Shown: positions 14,294 through 23,807 of the stretch, piece after piece
How positions within the stretch are numbered: the stretch's first letter is position 1
How the letters are laid out: the number at the start of each line of letters is the position of its first letter
Source of the DNA: Clostridia bacterium
GTDB taxonomy: Bacteria > Bacillota > Clostridia > Christensenellales > Aristaeellaceae
Length of the DNA stretch: 64,000 nt
Assembly: GCA_017431005.1 (NCBI GenBank)
Contig: JAFRLY010000052.1
Coordinates: 1-64,000 of the forward strand
Direction of reading: 5' to 3'
The notes under the pieces: generated by a model
The model's database searches: none
What the model was told of the DNA's origin: nothing
Seen by the model: only the letters and a program-made list of their open reading frames with translations
Made by a program: the position numbers and the translations under genes

Positions 14294-16912
14294 TCATTTC
14301 TCCTGTGTAAAAGTGATGCATTTCCCGGGAACCGCCGTGTTGTACGGCTGACGGGAATAAAGATGGCTGCGCAGCATCAGAGTCAGCGTATTCCTGGCAT
14401 TCCGTTCCAGATGAGCCCGGGTGATGACACCCTGCGCAAGGCCCTCCATGATCCGGTCAAAGTCCGCTTTTTCTCCCGGTTCAATCAGATCATTCTGCGC
14501 CTTCACACACAGCGCCGCGTCAGATTTTCCGTATTTCAGCGTTGCTCCGGCGGAAAGCTGTGCGCTCAGGTCGCTGGTGGTCAGCCAGTCTGTCATCACC
14601 ATGCCCCGGAAGCCCCATTCGTCCCGCAGCAGACGGGTGACGGAGTCCTCATTGTTGGCTGAGTGAACACCATTCACCAGATTGTAGGAGGTCATCAGCG
14701 ACATGGGCTGCGCCTCCTCGACCGTGATCTGGAAGTTCCGCGCGTAAATTTCCCGGATCGCACGCTCGGAAATATGGGAATTCGTAAACATCCGGTTATC
14801 CTCCTGGTTATTGGCCAGGAAATGTTTAACCGTCGTGCCGTATCCGGGATGCCGCTGCACGCCTTCGGTGTCCGCAGCCGCGCATTTCCCGGCCAGCAGG
14901 GGATCTTCGGAATAATACTCGAAATTCCGTCCGCACAGCGGATTCCGGTGGATGTTCATGCCGGGCGCCAGCCACAGGGTTGCTCCGAAGTCTTCCATCT
15001 CCGATCCGACCAGGTCCCCCATGGAAGCAATCAGTTCCAGATCCCAGGAGGATGCGAGGGTCACGGCAATCGGAACGGCCGTCAGATACTGATAGTGGTG
15101 AATTCCTTCCGCATCCCGGTCCCCGCCGAAGGTCATGCCGCCCAGGCCAACAGCCATTCCGTCCGGCTGCTCGATATACTCCGGGGTCAGCCGCAGTCCG
15201 GCAGGGCCGTCGCAGAGTTCCATCTGCTTCAGGCCGTATTTCGTTTCCAGCTTGCCGGTGGTCTCGCCGGCGGCTCCGGGCAGCGTTTTCGCTGCGGCGC
15301 CCAGAACGCTGTTGAACCCGACATTGTCCACTGAGTTTCCGACCATCAGATAGGCCAGCTCCTCATCCGTCAGCTGGGCAATGAAATCGTCCGTGGAAGC
15401 CCGGCCGCCGGCAACGTCATCAAAGGGAATCAGTCTGTCCGGTTTCTTCTGCAGGGCATCCTGCAGAGAGGAATATTCCGCCTCCTCAGATTCGATCAGA
15501 GCGGGATCCAGTGTCAGTTTATCCGCCGCGGCAATATCCGCCGCTTCGTCCGGTGCGGTCCGGGGTGTTCCGGAAGGCGTTATTTCAGTCAGCGCGCCGT
15601 CGGGATCCCGGAAAAGGGGCCTGACTTTTTTCGTGACAACGCTTTCCGGCAAATGGATGACGGCGGCAGCATGTGTGTTCCGTGAGCTGTTTCCGATCCG
15701 GAGAATATAATCCCCGCTCTCCAGCATCCAGGCGGAGCGTTCCGGACAAAAACTCGCAAGAGAGGCGGCATGAATACGGATGCTCAGGGTTTCCTCCCCT
15801 CCCGGCTGAAGCATGCCGGTTTTCGCAAATCCGCGCAGCTCCTGCCAGGGTTTGACCGTTTCCCCTGCCAGCGCGGACACATAGACCTGCACCACTTCCC
15901 TGCCGGCATACTCCTTACCGGTATTCTGCACCCGCACGCGGACCAGAATGTCCGCTCCCTCGATGCTGACCTTTTCTGTTTCTACTGTAAAGTCCGTATA
16001 ACTCAGTCCGAAACCGAACGCGTAGGCAGGTTTTACATCAAAAGAGTCGAAGTACCGGTATCCAACGAAGATACCCTCCGTATAATACTCGTCGCAGACG
16101 TCGCCGTCATTATGGCTGAAGGTCGGAGAGGAAGGATAATCCGCATAGTTTTCAGCCCAGGTATCCGTCAGCTTCCCGGACGGAACAGCCTTGCCTGACA
16201 GCAGATCCGCCACAGCCAGCCCGGTGATGTTACCCATCTGGCCGATGAGCACAACAGCGTTGATTCCCGGAATCTGCCGCAGGGGTTTCGTGTCAATCAC
16301 TCCGCCGACATTCAGCAGCACGATGAGCCGGGCATATTTTTCTCCCAGGAAAGTGAGACTCCGGATCTCCTGCTCCGACAGCTCATAATCACCGGGCTCC
16401 GCGCTCCTGTCCTTTCCCTCGCCGCTGTTCCTGGACAGTACGAACACCGCGGTATCGGTGCCGGAAGCGTCGACGTCCTCCTCTGTAATTTCCGCCAGGG
16501 CTTTGGGTGACAGCGGATTCAGAATCATCATCATCTGTGCCGCTTCTTTGGGCTGTCCGGCGGCCAGCGCGGCGTCGATAGCCGCCTGCTCAAAAGCCTG
16601 CCGTTCCGCCGCTGATGCCTGATCCTGCCGGTCAAGCCAGGCTCCTGTTGTGACCGTAAAGCCTTCCCGCAGGAGGCCTTCCTCGATATTGATGGTTTCC
16701 CGGACGTACACGTCGCCGGAGCCGGTACCGCCCTTAACGGTAGCCCTGGCACCGTTGCCGTACAGCGCGATCCGCCCTTGCTCCTTCAGCGGGAGCGTCC
16801 CATCATTTTCCAGCAGAACCATGCAGTCGCCGGCAATCGCCCGGACCCGGGCCTGATGCTGAATTTCGCGTTCAGTAATTTCAGGGGATGTAGGGGCCAG
16901 ATATCTGGACAT
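14294..16912 (-). CDS. GH3 beta-glycosidase with permuted domain order
   Basis: An 872-residue glycoside hydrolase family 3 enzyme in reversed order. The alpha/beta-sandwich (GH3 C) domain comes first (about 27-300), then a fibronectin-III-like domain (about 318-405), and the catalytic TIM barrel is last (about 510-870). The nucleophile is Asp775 in GMVMTDWL; KHFLANNQEDNR (696-707) is the usual substrate-binding loop. Permuted GH3 enzymes are known from rumen Clostridia and act on beta-glucosides or beta-xylosides. There is no signal peptide, so it works on imported oligosaccharides. It ends the operon after GH39 and the ABC importer, favouring a xylo-oligosaccharide role. Confidence 0.9.
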   Translation of the reverse strand: MSRYLAPTSPEITEREIQHQARVRAIAGDCMVLLENDGTLPLKEQGRIALYGNGARATVKGGTGSGDVYVRETINIEEGLLREGFTVTTGAWLDRQDQASAAERQAFEQAAIDAALAAGQPKEAAQMMMILNPLSPKALAEITEEDVDASGTDTAVFVLSRNSGEGKDRSAEPGDYELSEQEIRSLTFLGEKYARLIVLLNVGGVIDTKPLRQIPGINAVVLIGQMGNITGLAVADLLSGKAVPSGKLTDTWAENYADYPSSPTFSHNDGDVCDEYYTEGIFVGYRYFDSFDVKPAYAFGFGLSYTDFTVETEKVSIEGADILVRVRVQNTGKEYAGREVVQVYVSALAGETVKPWQELRGFAKTGMLQPGGEETLSIRIHAASLASFCPERSAWMLESGDYILRIGNSSRNTHAAAVIHLPESVVTKKVRPLFRDPDGALTEITPSGTPRTAPDEAADIAAADKLTLDPALIESEEAEYSSLQDALQKKPDRLIPFDDVAGGRASTDDFIAQLTDEELAYLMVGNSVDNVGFNSVLGAAAKTLPGAAGETTGKLETKYGLKQMELCDGPAGLRLTPEYIEQPDGMAVGLGGMTFGGDRDAEGIHHYQYLTAVPIAVTLASSWDLELIASMGDLVGSEMEDFGATLWLAPGMNIHRNPLCGRNFEYYSEDPLLAGKCAAADTEGVQRHPGYGTTVKHFLANNQEDNRMFTNSHISERAIREIYARNFQITVEEAQPMSLMTSYNLVNGVHSANNEDSVTRLLRDEWGFRGMVMTDWLTTSDLSAQLSAGATLKYGKSDAALCVKAQNDLIEPGEKADFDRIMEGLAQGVITRAHLERNARNTLTLMLRSHLYSRQPYNTAVPGKCITFTQEK

Positions 16913-16975
16913 GGTTTCCTCCTTTGTCGTTCAGAATGTTTTTTGTTTCTGATCCGAAGGATCATTCCGTTTAGT

Positions 16976-17022
16976 CTGAAGCGCAGAACCGGAGCGGAAT
17001 GGCCGTCGGTTCTGCGCTTCAG
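16976..17022 (-). other. 16-bp perfect hairpin between GH39 and GH3
   Basis: Arms 16976-16991 and 17007-17022 are perfectly complementary. There is no T run on the minus strand, so it is more likely an mRNA-stabilising or processing structure, or a partial attenuator, than a full terminator. Confidence 0.6.
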
Positions 17023-17058
17023 GAAACATTTCAGTCGGATTGATTCTTTTGAAACAGA

Positions 17059-18579
17059 TCAGGCCAGTACCGCTTTCACAATGGCTACGCTTTCGGGCTC
17101 CAGCTCCAGGGTGACCGTGTTTTCCGTCCCGTTCACGGGGATCTCCTGCCAGACCAGCAGGGATGCCGCCTCGATCTCCGCCAGCTGGGCCTTCGTGGGA
17201 TAAACAGGTTTTCCCTGTGCTTCCCAGCATCCGCAGGGATTGGTATGCCCGCTGTCGATCAGGGCTATGGATATGGATTTTACCGGACCCTCAAGATGCA
17301 GTGCAACCTGCTCAGTGCGGATATCCCTGGCCTCAATATCATGATTATAGACGAAGAGGGTCACCGTGCCGCCGTCGGAAAGGGGCAGAACCTCCGCCGT
17401 CCGGCTGGCGCCTTGGTTTTTCACTGAAAGGCGCCGGTCTCCGGCTGCATGCAGCTGCTCAAACAGGCGGTAACAGGGTTTCCTGACGCCGTATACGTTC
17501 ACCAGGCCGAACTCATTGTTGAAGGGGAGCCCGTGAAGCCCCATCTCTTCGAAAATATCGGATATGCACCAGTAGGAATAGCCTTCCACCAGGCCCTCGT
17601 TGTAAGCCAGGGTCGCCGCCACGCCTGCCGCTGCATAGCTGGTATCGTAATGGCCGGCATTCCACTCCGTGTAATAGAGCGGATAATCCCCCGCCTCCTG
17701 CTTTGCCTTTTTGGCAGTCTGATAAAGGACGTCCCGGGGATTGTTATTTTCTCTGTTGAAGAATTCCGCCATCTTTTCCATTGCTTCCCTGCGCTCTTCT
17801 TCGGACAGAGTGTCAAAATTAGGTATGGAACCAAATCCGGGGCCTTTTTCGTCCTCCGTATTCATACCGGCTCTGGACAGCGGATCGTCGGAAGGATAAT
17901 GATGCGTCGTGATAAAGTCCAGCGGTACTCCGTTTTCCTCGCAGAAAGCCCGGAACTCCGGAATCCACATATTGTTGCTGGTCGCGGGGCCGCCAACGCG
18001 GATCCTCTGATCCACTTTTTTGATGGCGCAGGCGGTCAGCTCATACAGATGGAAATAGTCCTTCATGGTTCCGTCGAAGAAGAATCGGAGGTTCGGTTCA
18101 TTCCAGACCTCAAAGAACCAGCTGCGGACCTCGGCAGCGCCGTATCTTTCCTCCAGATGCTCAATCAGCAGGGTAATCAGATTGACCCAGTCCTCATCCT
18201 TCTTCGGCATGGAAGAGAAGCCCCGGTAATGGAAAGTGGTCTGCTCCGTGCTGGCATAGGCTTCAGGCATAAAACCAAGCTCCACAAACGGCTTCATGCC
18301 TGTATCCAGCAGGAAGTCAAAGACCCGGTCGATATTGAAGAAGGATATCTGTGTCGTCTGTCCGGGAAACATGCCTTTGATCACGACGCTCATATCGTCA
18401 TCCAGCAGTCCGTGAAAGCGGATATACTGAAAGCCGATTTCCCTGTGCGCCTTCCGGATATGATCCTGCACGTCGCTGCGCAGAAGAGTTGCGGCGTGGC
18501 AGGATCCGACGCATTTTTCCCAGTAGTGAGGATAAGGTCTGCCCTGTTCGGTCAGACAGATGCCGTATTCAATTGCCAT
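17059..18579 (-). CDS. GH39 beta-xylosidase
   Basis: A 506-residue family 39 enzyme of normal length. The acid/base is Glu161 in FEVWNEPNL and the nucleophile is Glu305 in YYTEWNAGH, both in the expected strands of the TIM barrel. IRFHGLLDDDM near residue 53 is also typical. A C-terminal beta domain follows (about 360-500). No signal peptide is present. Family members release xylose from the non-reducing end of xylo-oligosaccharides. It lies 28 bases after the ABC permease gene, fitting uptake followed by intracellular hydrolysis. Confidence 0.92.
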   Translation of the reverse strand: MAIEYGICLTEQGRPYPHYWEKCVGSCHAATLLRSDVQDHIRKAHREIGFQYIRFHGLLDDDMSVVIKGMFPGQTTQISFFNIDRVFDFLLDTGMKPFVELGFMPEAYASTEQTTFHYRGFSSMPKKDEDWVNLITLLIEHLEERYGAAEVRSWFFEVWNEPNLRFFFDGTMKDYFHLYELTACAIKKVDQRIRVGGPATSNNMWIPEFRAFCEENGVPLDFITTHHYPSDDPLSRAGMNTEDEKGPGFGSIPNFDTLSEEERREAMEKMAEFFNRENNNPRDVLYQTAKKAKQEAGDYPLYYTEWNAGHYDTSYAAAGVAATLAYNEGLVEGYSYWCISDIFEEMGLHGLPFNNEFGLVNVYGVRKPCYRLFEQLHAAGDRRLSVKNQGASRTAEVLPLSDGGTVTLFVYNHDIEARDIRTEQVALHLEGPVKSISIALIDSGHTNPCGCWEAQGKPVYPTKAQLAEIEAASLLVWQEIPVNGTENTVTLELEPESVAIVKAVLA

Positions 18580-18607
18580 GATATTTCTCCTGTTCTGCTG
18601 TTTTTTC

Positions 18608-19498
18608 TTAACCCTTGACTGCGCCGATCATGACGCCCTTGGTGAAGTATTTCTGGATAAAGGGATAGAAGCACATGATGGGTACCGTGCTGACGATGAT
18701 GGTGCAGTACTTGACCAGATTGCGCTCCAGCTGTACGTTTTTGACAGCATCCGCTGAGGTGGTCATGACGCCGGTATCGTTCAGCAGCAGGATTTCACGA
18801 AGGATCAGCTGCAGCGGGTACTTGTCCCGGCCCTTCAGGTAAATCATTGCGGGGAACCAGGAATTCCAGAGGCCGACCGCGTAATACAGGATAATCACGG
18901 CAATCGTTGCCTTGGAAAGCGGCACAATGATCCGGAACATAATCGTCCATTCATGCGCTCCGTCCAGCTTGGCTGATTCGATCAGGGATTCCGGAACCTG
19001 CTGGAAGCCGGTCCGGAGAATGATCAGGTTGAATACGCTGATTGCCGTCGGAACGATCACCGCCCAGCGCGTATCATACATATGAACCACATTCTTGACC
19101 ACCATGTAGGTGGGAATCATACCGCCGTTAAACAGCATGGTAAAAGAAATGAACAGCATGAACACATTGCGGTATTTCATAGTCTTCCGGGACAGCGCGT
19201 AGGCGCCCATGATGGTCAGCACCATGCTGATCGTCGTACCGACGATCACGTAGAAAGCAGTGTTCGCGTAGCCGGTGCCGATGCTGGGACTGGAGAGGAC
19301 AATGCGGTATCCGCCCAGGTTCATATCACCCAGGGGCCACCAGACGATCCCCGTATGGGAAGTAAGCTTTGCCGCGTCCGAAAAGCTGGCCATCACCACA
19401 TGCCAGACGGGAACGATAAACGCGAGTCCCAGCAGGGTCAGGAAACAGTAATTGAATATGAGAAACGCGATCCGGCTTGGAGATGCTTTGATTTTCAC
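18608..19498 (-). CDS. CUT1 sugar ABC permease (LplC/YtcP-like)
   Basis: A 296-residue inner-membrane permease with six predicted helices. The EAA loop reads ESAKLDGAHEWTIMFRIIVPLSK (about 193-215), where it contacts the ATPase. It ends in GAVKG, typical of this subgroup. Its partner is the permease encoded 12 bases upstream. No ATPase is encoded in the operon, so a shared MsmK-type ATPase elsewhere must power it. Confidence 0.93.
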   Translation of the reverse strand: MKIKASPSRIAFLIFNYCFLTLLGLAFIVPVWHVVMASFSDAAKLTSHTGIVWWPLGDMNLGGYRIVLSSPSIGTGYANTAFYVIVGTTISMVLTIMGAYALSRKTMKYRNVFMLFISFTMLFNGGMIPTYMVVKNVVHMYDTRWAVIVPTAISVFNLIILRTGFQQVPESLIESAKLDGAHEWTIMFRIIVPLSKATIAVIILYYAVGLWNSWFPAMIYLKGRDKYPLQLILREILLLNDTGVMTTSADAVKNVQLERNLVKYCTIIVSTVPIMCFYPFIQKYFTKGVMIGAVKG

Positions 19499-19510
19499 TG
19501 CAATCCCTCC

Positions 19511-20413
19511 TTAGAACAGACTGGTTTCGGTGAACTTTTTACTCAGCTTGTTGCTGGCAACAAGCAGCGTTGTGTTGATCACCGAGTTGAACAGGCCGAC
19601 TGCCGAGGAATAGCTGTAATTGAATTCCTGCAGGCCTTTCCGGTACACATAGCTGGAAATAACGTCCGCAGTTTCATATGTGTTGGTCGAATACAGCAGA
19701 ATAATCTTTTCATACCCTACCGCGAACAGCGTGCCCATCCGGAGGATCAGCAGCGTAATGATTGTGGTGGAAATGCCGGGAAGGGTTACGTGGATCAGCT
19801 GCTGAATATGACCTGCGCCGTCCAGGGAAGCCGCTTCATAAAGCTCCTGATCGATGCCCGACAGCGCCGCCAGATAGATGATGCTGCCGAATCCCAGGCC
19901 CTGCCACATGTCCGACAGAATATAGATGGTACGGAAATACTCCGGCTGGCCCAGATAGTTCTGCCGTTTTCCGCCCAGGCCTACGATCAGTTCGGTGATC
20001 GGTCCGTCAGAGGCAGTGAAGGTGGCGATCAGACCGCAGACAATCACCAGCGAAATAAAATACGGAAGATAGCTGACCGTCTGCAGGGTCTTTTTGAACA
20101 CCTTGTTTTTGACTTCGTTCAGCAGCAGGGCAAGAATGATCGTCGCCGGGAAGTTGAACAGCAGGTTCAGCAGGCTGATCAGCAGTGTGTTCCGGATCAG
20201 GCGGCCGAAATAGACGCTGCCAAAGAAGTCCGCGAAATGCTTGAATCCGACAAACTGGCTCCCGAAGAAACCGCCCTTGGGCGTATAGTTTTCGAAAGCC
20301 ATCACCAGGCCGAACATCGGCAGATAGGCAAAAATGATAAACCAGATCAGCACCGGGAGCAGGATCAGATAGATACCCGGATTCTTCTTGATGTCCAGTA
20401 GGAATGATTTCAT
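19511..20413 (-). CDS. CUT1 sugar ABC permease (LplB-like)
   Basis: A 300-residue permease with six predicted helices and the EAA loop YEAASLDGAGHIQQLIHVTLPGI. The start is taken at 20413 because AGAGGT lies six bases upstream; the ATG at 20431 lacks a site. It forms the heterodimeric channel with the downstream permease, and the binding protein is encoded upstream behind a hairpin. Confidence 0.92.
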   Translation of the reverse strand: MKSFLLDIKKNPGIYLILLPVLIWFIIFAYLPMFGLVMAFENYTPKGGFFGSQFVGFKHFADFFGSVYFGRLIRNTLLISLLNLLFNFPATIILALLLNEVKNKVFKKTLQTVSYLPYFISLVIVCGLIATFTASDGPITELIVGLGGKRQNYLGQPEYFRTIYILSDMWQGLGFGSIIYLAALSGIDQELYEAASLDGAGHIQQLIHVTLPGISTTIITLLILRMGTLFAVGYEKIILLYSTNTYETADVISSYVYRKGLQEFNYSYSSAVGLFNSVINTTLLVASNKLSKKFTETSLF

Positions 20414-20438
20414 GGCACACCTCTGTTTCATGTCAAAA

Positions 20439-20469
20439 GCGGGACTTCCCTCCGAGAGAGAAGCCCCGC
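20439..20469 (-). other. Binding-protein/permease intergenic hairpin 1
   Basis: Ten-base arms 20439-20448 and 20460-20469 with one mismatch. Located between a binding-protein gene and its first permease gene, as at 33840, 37229 and 61262. It likely protects the upstream mRNA or limits read-through. Confidence 0.65.
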
Positions 20470-20482
20470 CAGGAAGTGGAGA

Positions 20483-22078
20483 TTAACGGCCGTTGAAGCG
20501 GTCCAGCGCAGCCTGCTGGAGGCTGACGGCTTCTTCAACACCCATGCTCTTCACTGACTGTACATAGCTGTCCCATTCCGACAGATCCCGGGAACCCAGA
20601 ATGAACTTCGTCGTGTTCTCTTCCACAAAGGTACTGATGTCGCCCATCAGGACGCTGTAGCGGTTAGCTTCGTCCGATGTCATCGTGATGTTCGGCATCA
20701 TGTAGTTACCGTCAGCGTTGGAAGGCCAGATATCGTTGATGGCGCTCAGGGCCTTCGGGCCGGCGGTCTGCAGCTCACGGTCCCAGATATACATGCCCGC
20801 GGAGCGGAAGCAGAACTTGGTCATTGCGTCAGAGGCGGACAGTCCGTCCGGGTTGTGCAGGATCTTGTCCGTGTATACCGGCTTGCCGTCCACCACGTTA
20901 TAGGTGTCGCCCTCAACGCCGTAATAGGCCAGCCAGGCATATTCCTGTTTGGAGCCCAGGTTCAGGTAAGCGGCGGCGAGCTCCGGATTCTTGCACGCGG
21001 TGGAAATGGCGCAGGCGTTGGTGCCGCGGGTGAAGTTGTACTGCCGCAGGTGCAGGGTGTCTCCCTCGTTCCGCACCGGAGCGGCGATCGGCACAACGTT
21101 CATGTCCTTGTTGTTTTCATCCGCGCCCATGTAGGGACGGATGTCCAGCAGCGTGTAGATGTCCGGCCAGGCACCTGCATTTCCGGTCGCCCACAGATCA
21201 TCCGGGGGAATATAGGTAGCGGTCGTGTTGGAATAGAAGTCGGGATCAATGAGGCCTTCCTCATACCACTCATGAAGCATGGTGATATAATCGCGGTAGC
21301 CGTCCTCGATCGGGCTGTATTTCACCGTTCCGTCCACATTGATGAACCCTGCGCCGGAAGCGCCCAGCACGCTCACGCCATAGCCGGCGGAGAACACGCT
21401 GAAGACGTCACCCGCGTGATAGTTCAGCCAGAGGGGGGATTTGGAACCATACTTGTCCTTAAAGGCCTTCAGCACGGTATGCCAGTCGTCATAGGTCACC
21501 GGCGCTGCCAGTCCCAGCTCATCCAGCCAGTCCTGCCGGATTGCCATGCCGTACCAGGGGCCCTGGTCCGGTGTGTTGATGAAATACACCGCGGGGAAGT
21601 TTCCTTCGTCGGTCTTGCAGTCCTTATAAACCGTTTCGTTCCGGCTGATCAGCGCGTTGTAGTCGCTGAGACGGTTGTCCATGTAGTCGTTCAGGGGAAC
21701 GATCACACCGTCGGAAATCGCCTTGTCCAGGCCGCCCACATAATACTGCGCCACATCGAAGATCAGATCCGGATAATCACCGGAGGCGATCATCAGGTTG
21801 AAATTCTCCTGCTCCTGTCCGGACGGGGGAATCTGCCACTCAATGTGGACATTTGTCGCCTTCTCCCAGGCCTGAACAGCTTCAATGTCGTTGTAGGTGG
21901 TAATGCCAAGCTTCGGGTCAGAGGTCGCTGCAACACGCCAGGCTGTCAGCGTAATCGGCTCCGCCAGCGGGAAGGTTATTTCTTCCGCTTTTGCCGAGAA
22001 GCTCCCGGTCACTCCTCCCATGGCGCCGATGAGGAGCGCCAGCACAAGTGTCAGAGCCCAGATTTTCCTTGTTTTCAT
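20483..22078 (-). CDS. Extracellular sugar-binding protein of CUT1 ABC importer
   Basis: A 531-residue binding protein with a Sec signal peptide (MKTRKIWALTL... cleaved near AKAEE). No lipobox cysteine was seen, which is unusual for a Gram-positive binding protein. The length and the motif order (WRVAATSDP, NVHIEWQIPPSG, DYPDLIFD) match LplA/YtcQ-type proteins for oligosaccharides. The start at 22078 has AGGAGAAGG upstream. With the GH39 and GH3 downstream, the ligand is probably a xylo-oligosaccharide; this is inference from context. Confidence 0.88.
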   Translation of the reverse strand: MKTRKIWALTLVLALLIGAMGGVTGSFSAKAEEITFPLAEPITLTAWRVAATSDPKLGITTYNDIEAVQAWEKATNVHIEWQIPPSGQEQENFNLMIASGDYPDLIFDVAQYYVGGLDKAISDGVIVPLNDYMDNRLSDYNALISRNETVYKDCKTDEGNFPAVYFINTPDQGPWYGMAIRQDWLDELGLAAPVTYDDWHTVLKAFKDKYGSKSPLWLNYHAGDVFSVFSAGYGVSVLGASGAGFINVDGTVKYSPIEDGYRDYITMLHEWYEEGLIDPDFYSNTTATYIPPDDLWATGNAGAWPDIYTLLDIRPYMGADENNKDMNVVPIAAPVRNEGDTLHLRQYNFTRGTNACAISTACKNPELAAAYLNLGSKQEYAWLAYYGVEGDTYNVVDGKPVYTDKILHNPDGLSASDAMTKFCFRSAGMYIWDRELQTAGPKALSAINDIWPSNADGNYMMPNITMTSDEANRYSVLMGDISTFVEENTTKFILGSRDLSEWDSYVQSVKSMGVEEAVSLQQAALDRFNGR

Positions 22079-22148
22079 TTGCCTTCTCCTTTTCCGTTTT
22101 TGGTTCTCCCGGGGTTCTTCTCCCCGCAAAGATGGTTCTTATGGTAAT

Positions 22149-22178
22149 ATAGTAACATCAATTGTATATGTCTGTAAA
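22149..22178 (-). promoter_or_regulatory. Candidate promoter of the xylo-oligosaccharide operon
   Basis: On the minus strand TTTACA (plus 22173-22178), 18-base spacer, TACTAT (plus 22149-22154), about 70 bases before the binding-protein start. No known operator was recognised in the leader. Confidence 0.45.
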
Positions 22179-22290
22179 GTGTATCTGCACATTTTCCCAT
22201 ATTTTCTTTTGTTCTTCAGAATCCTGCACGGGGATGCAGTACGGCGCAGACGGGCACCGAGGAAATCAGGGATTGCGTGCCGCTCAGCCA

Positions 22291-22319
22291 TTCAATATGA
22301 AGCGGTTTCGTGGTATAAT
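22291..22319 (+). promoter_or_regulatory. Promoter of the MFS gene
   Basis: TTCAAT (22291-22296), 17-base spacer, TATAAT (22314-22319) preceded by TGG, giving an extended -10. The start codon is 136 bases downstream, leaving a long leader without recognised structure. Confidence 0.6.
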
Positions 22320-22454
22320 GCCTGTAAAACAATCCCTGCCTTCGGCGCCAGCCCAGGCCCTGTATCTGACGTTTTCCGGACGGTAACTGTCAGTGCCGGT
22401 CCTGCGGTCCCTGCACAATGTTCCGGTTTTCCGGGAAAGGACGGAAGAGCTCAT

Positions 22455-23729
22455 ATGAACCGCGATTCAGCATACAGGCATAACGAAAGGCTTATGCTTC
22501 TTGCCATTTTCTTCTTCTGGTTCTCGGTATATACCTATCCGTCCTTTCTGACGAGCTATGCCGTAAATGAGCTGAAAGCCTCCGGAGCGATTGCCGGCAT
22601 GATTGTCGGAAGCTACGGACTGACCCAGATGGCTTTCCGGATTCCGCTGGGCGTTCTGTCCGATGTGCTGAAAAAGCGCAGGCCGTTTATTATGCTCGGC
22701 TTCGGGTTTTCCATTCTCGCTTCGGCCGGTCTGGCCTTCATCGCTTTTCTTGCCGGAAGGGATCAGATTCCCCAGGGCCTGGCGCTTGCAGCGCTTATCC
22801 TGCGCGGGATATCCGGAATCACCGCTGCCACATGGGTGCACTTCTCGGTGCTTTATACCGCCGGTTATGAGGCTGACCAGGTTCCGGCAGCCATGAGCCG
22901 CATCATTGTGCCGCAATGCGGATCCCAGATTCTGGCCATGTTGGCCGGAGCGCAGCTGGCCGGATATATCGGTGAAATTTACGCGTTTCTGCTGGCCGCG
23001 GCCGCGGGCATCGTCGGTCTCGTCCTGATGACGCGGATCCGGGAGCAGCGGCCGTCAGGTGCGCCTCTGACCTTCAGGGGGCTTCTTGAGGTGGCCGGAA
23101 ACCGGCGGCTGCTCATGAGCACCCTGCTGGCAACGCTTTATCAGATGGTTGCCTGGTCAACAGCCCTCGGCTTTGTTCAGAACTGGGCCCGGGAGGTTAT
23201 CGGTCTGACAACCGCCCAGTTGGGTTATCTGTCCGTGGCAAATCTTCTGCCGAACATGGTTCTCTCCCGGCTCAGCGGAACCCGCTTTTTGCGTAAGCTT
23301 GGCAGGAAGGCTGTACTCTGTGCCGGATTTCTGCTGCTTGCCGCGGCATGCTTTCTTTATCCGAAAACCGATTCGCTGGGAACGCTTCTGGCCGTTCAGG
23401 CCCTGCTGGGATCCGGCGTAGGTCTGATCATGCCTCAGACGATGTCCGGCGCAATAGAGGAAATCCCTGACGAAAAGCGCGGCGCGGCCATGGGAATCTA
23501 TCAGGCGGTTTACGGCCTGGGAATGTTTGTCGGCCCGGTGCTTGCCGGACTGATCATGGAACGGTTCCCTGCCGCAGCGTCCGGAGGCAGCGAAGCAGTT
23601 CCGGCCTACTCGGCTGTATTCTTCATGGCCATGATCATCGCTCTTGCCGGACTTGTTCTGACCCTTTTTACCGTCAGGAAACGGCCGGCCGGAAAAAGCG
23701 CGCGGCCTGACGGGCGGAATGCGCTGTAA
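22455..23729 (+). CDS. Major facilitator superfamily transporter
   Basis: A 424-residue MFS carrier with about twelve predicted helices. The loop 2-3 motif appears as GVLSDVLKKRRPFIMLGF, and loop 8-9 as RLSGTRFLRKLGRKAVL. The start at 22455 is chosen because the hydrophobic first helix begins just after it and GGAAGAG lies upstream; the frame is open far upstream through unrelated sequence. The substrate is unknown. Its convergent neighbour is a FadR-type regulator sharing the terminator. Confidence 0.88.
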   Translation: MNRDSAYRHNERLMLLAIFFFWFSVYTYPSFLTSYAVNELKASGAIAGMIVGSYGLTQMAFRIPLGVLSDVLKKRRPFIMLGFGFSILASAGLAFIAFLAGRDQIPQGLALAALILRGISGITAATWVHFSVLYTAGYEADQVPAAMSRIIVPQCGSQILAMLAGAQLAGYIGEIYAFLLAAAAGIVGLVLMTRIREQRPSGAPLTFRGLLEVAGNRRLLMSTLLATLYQMVAWSTALGFVQNWAREVIGLTTAQLGYLSVANLLPNMVLSRLSGTRFLRKLGRKAVLCAGFLLLAAACFLYPKTDSLGTLLAVQALLGSGVGLIMPQTMSGAIEEIPDEKRGAAMGIYQAVYGLGMFVGPVLAGLIMERFPAAASGGSEAVPAYSAVFFMAMIIALAGLVLTLFTVRKRPAGKSARPDGRNAL

Positions 23730-23749
23730 GACAGAGTGCTTCACAGAAA

Positions 23750-23786
23750 ACAGCCATGCGGGAGCTTTACGTTCCTGCATGGCTGT
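23750..23786. terminator. Bidirectional terminator between MFS and GntR genes
   Basis: A 16-bp stem (23750-23765 with 23771-23786) flanked by A residues on the left and T-rich sequence on the right. Confidence 0.8.
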
Positions 23787-23807
23787 TGTTGTTTCATGGT
23801 CCGGAAA

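Noticed and set aside
20855-22147. Long plus-strand frames opposite binding-protein and permease genes (also at 30-32 kb, 34-35 kb, 55-58 kb)
   Set aside because: These are antisense shadows caused by strong codon bias; they lack ribosome sites and recognisable domains.
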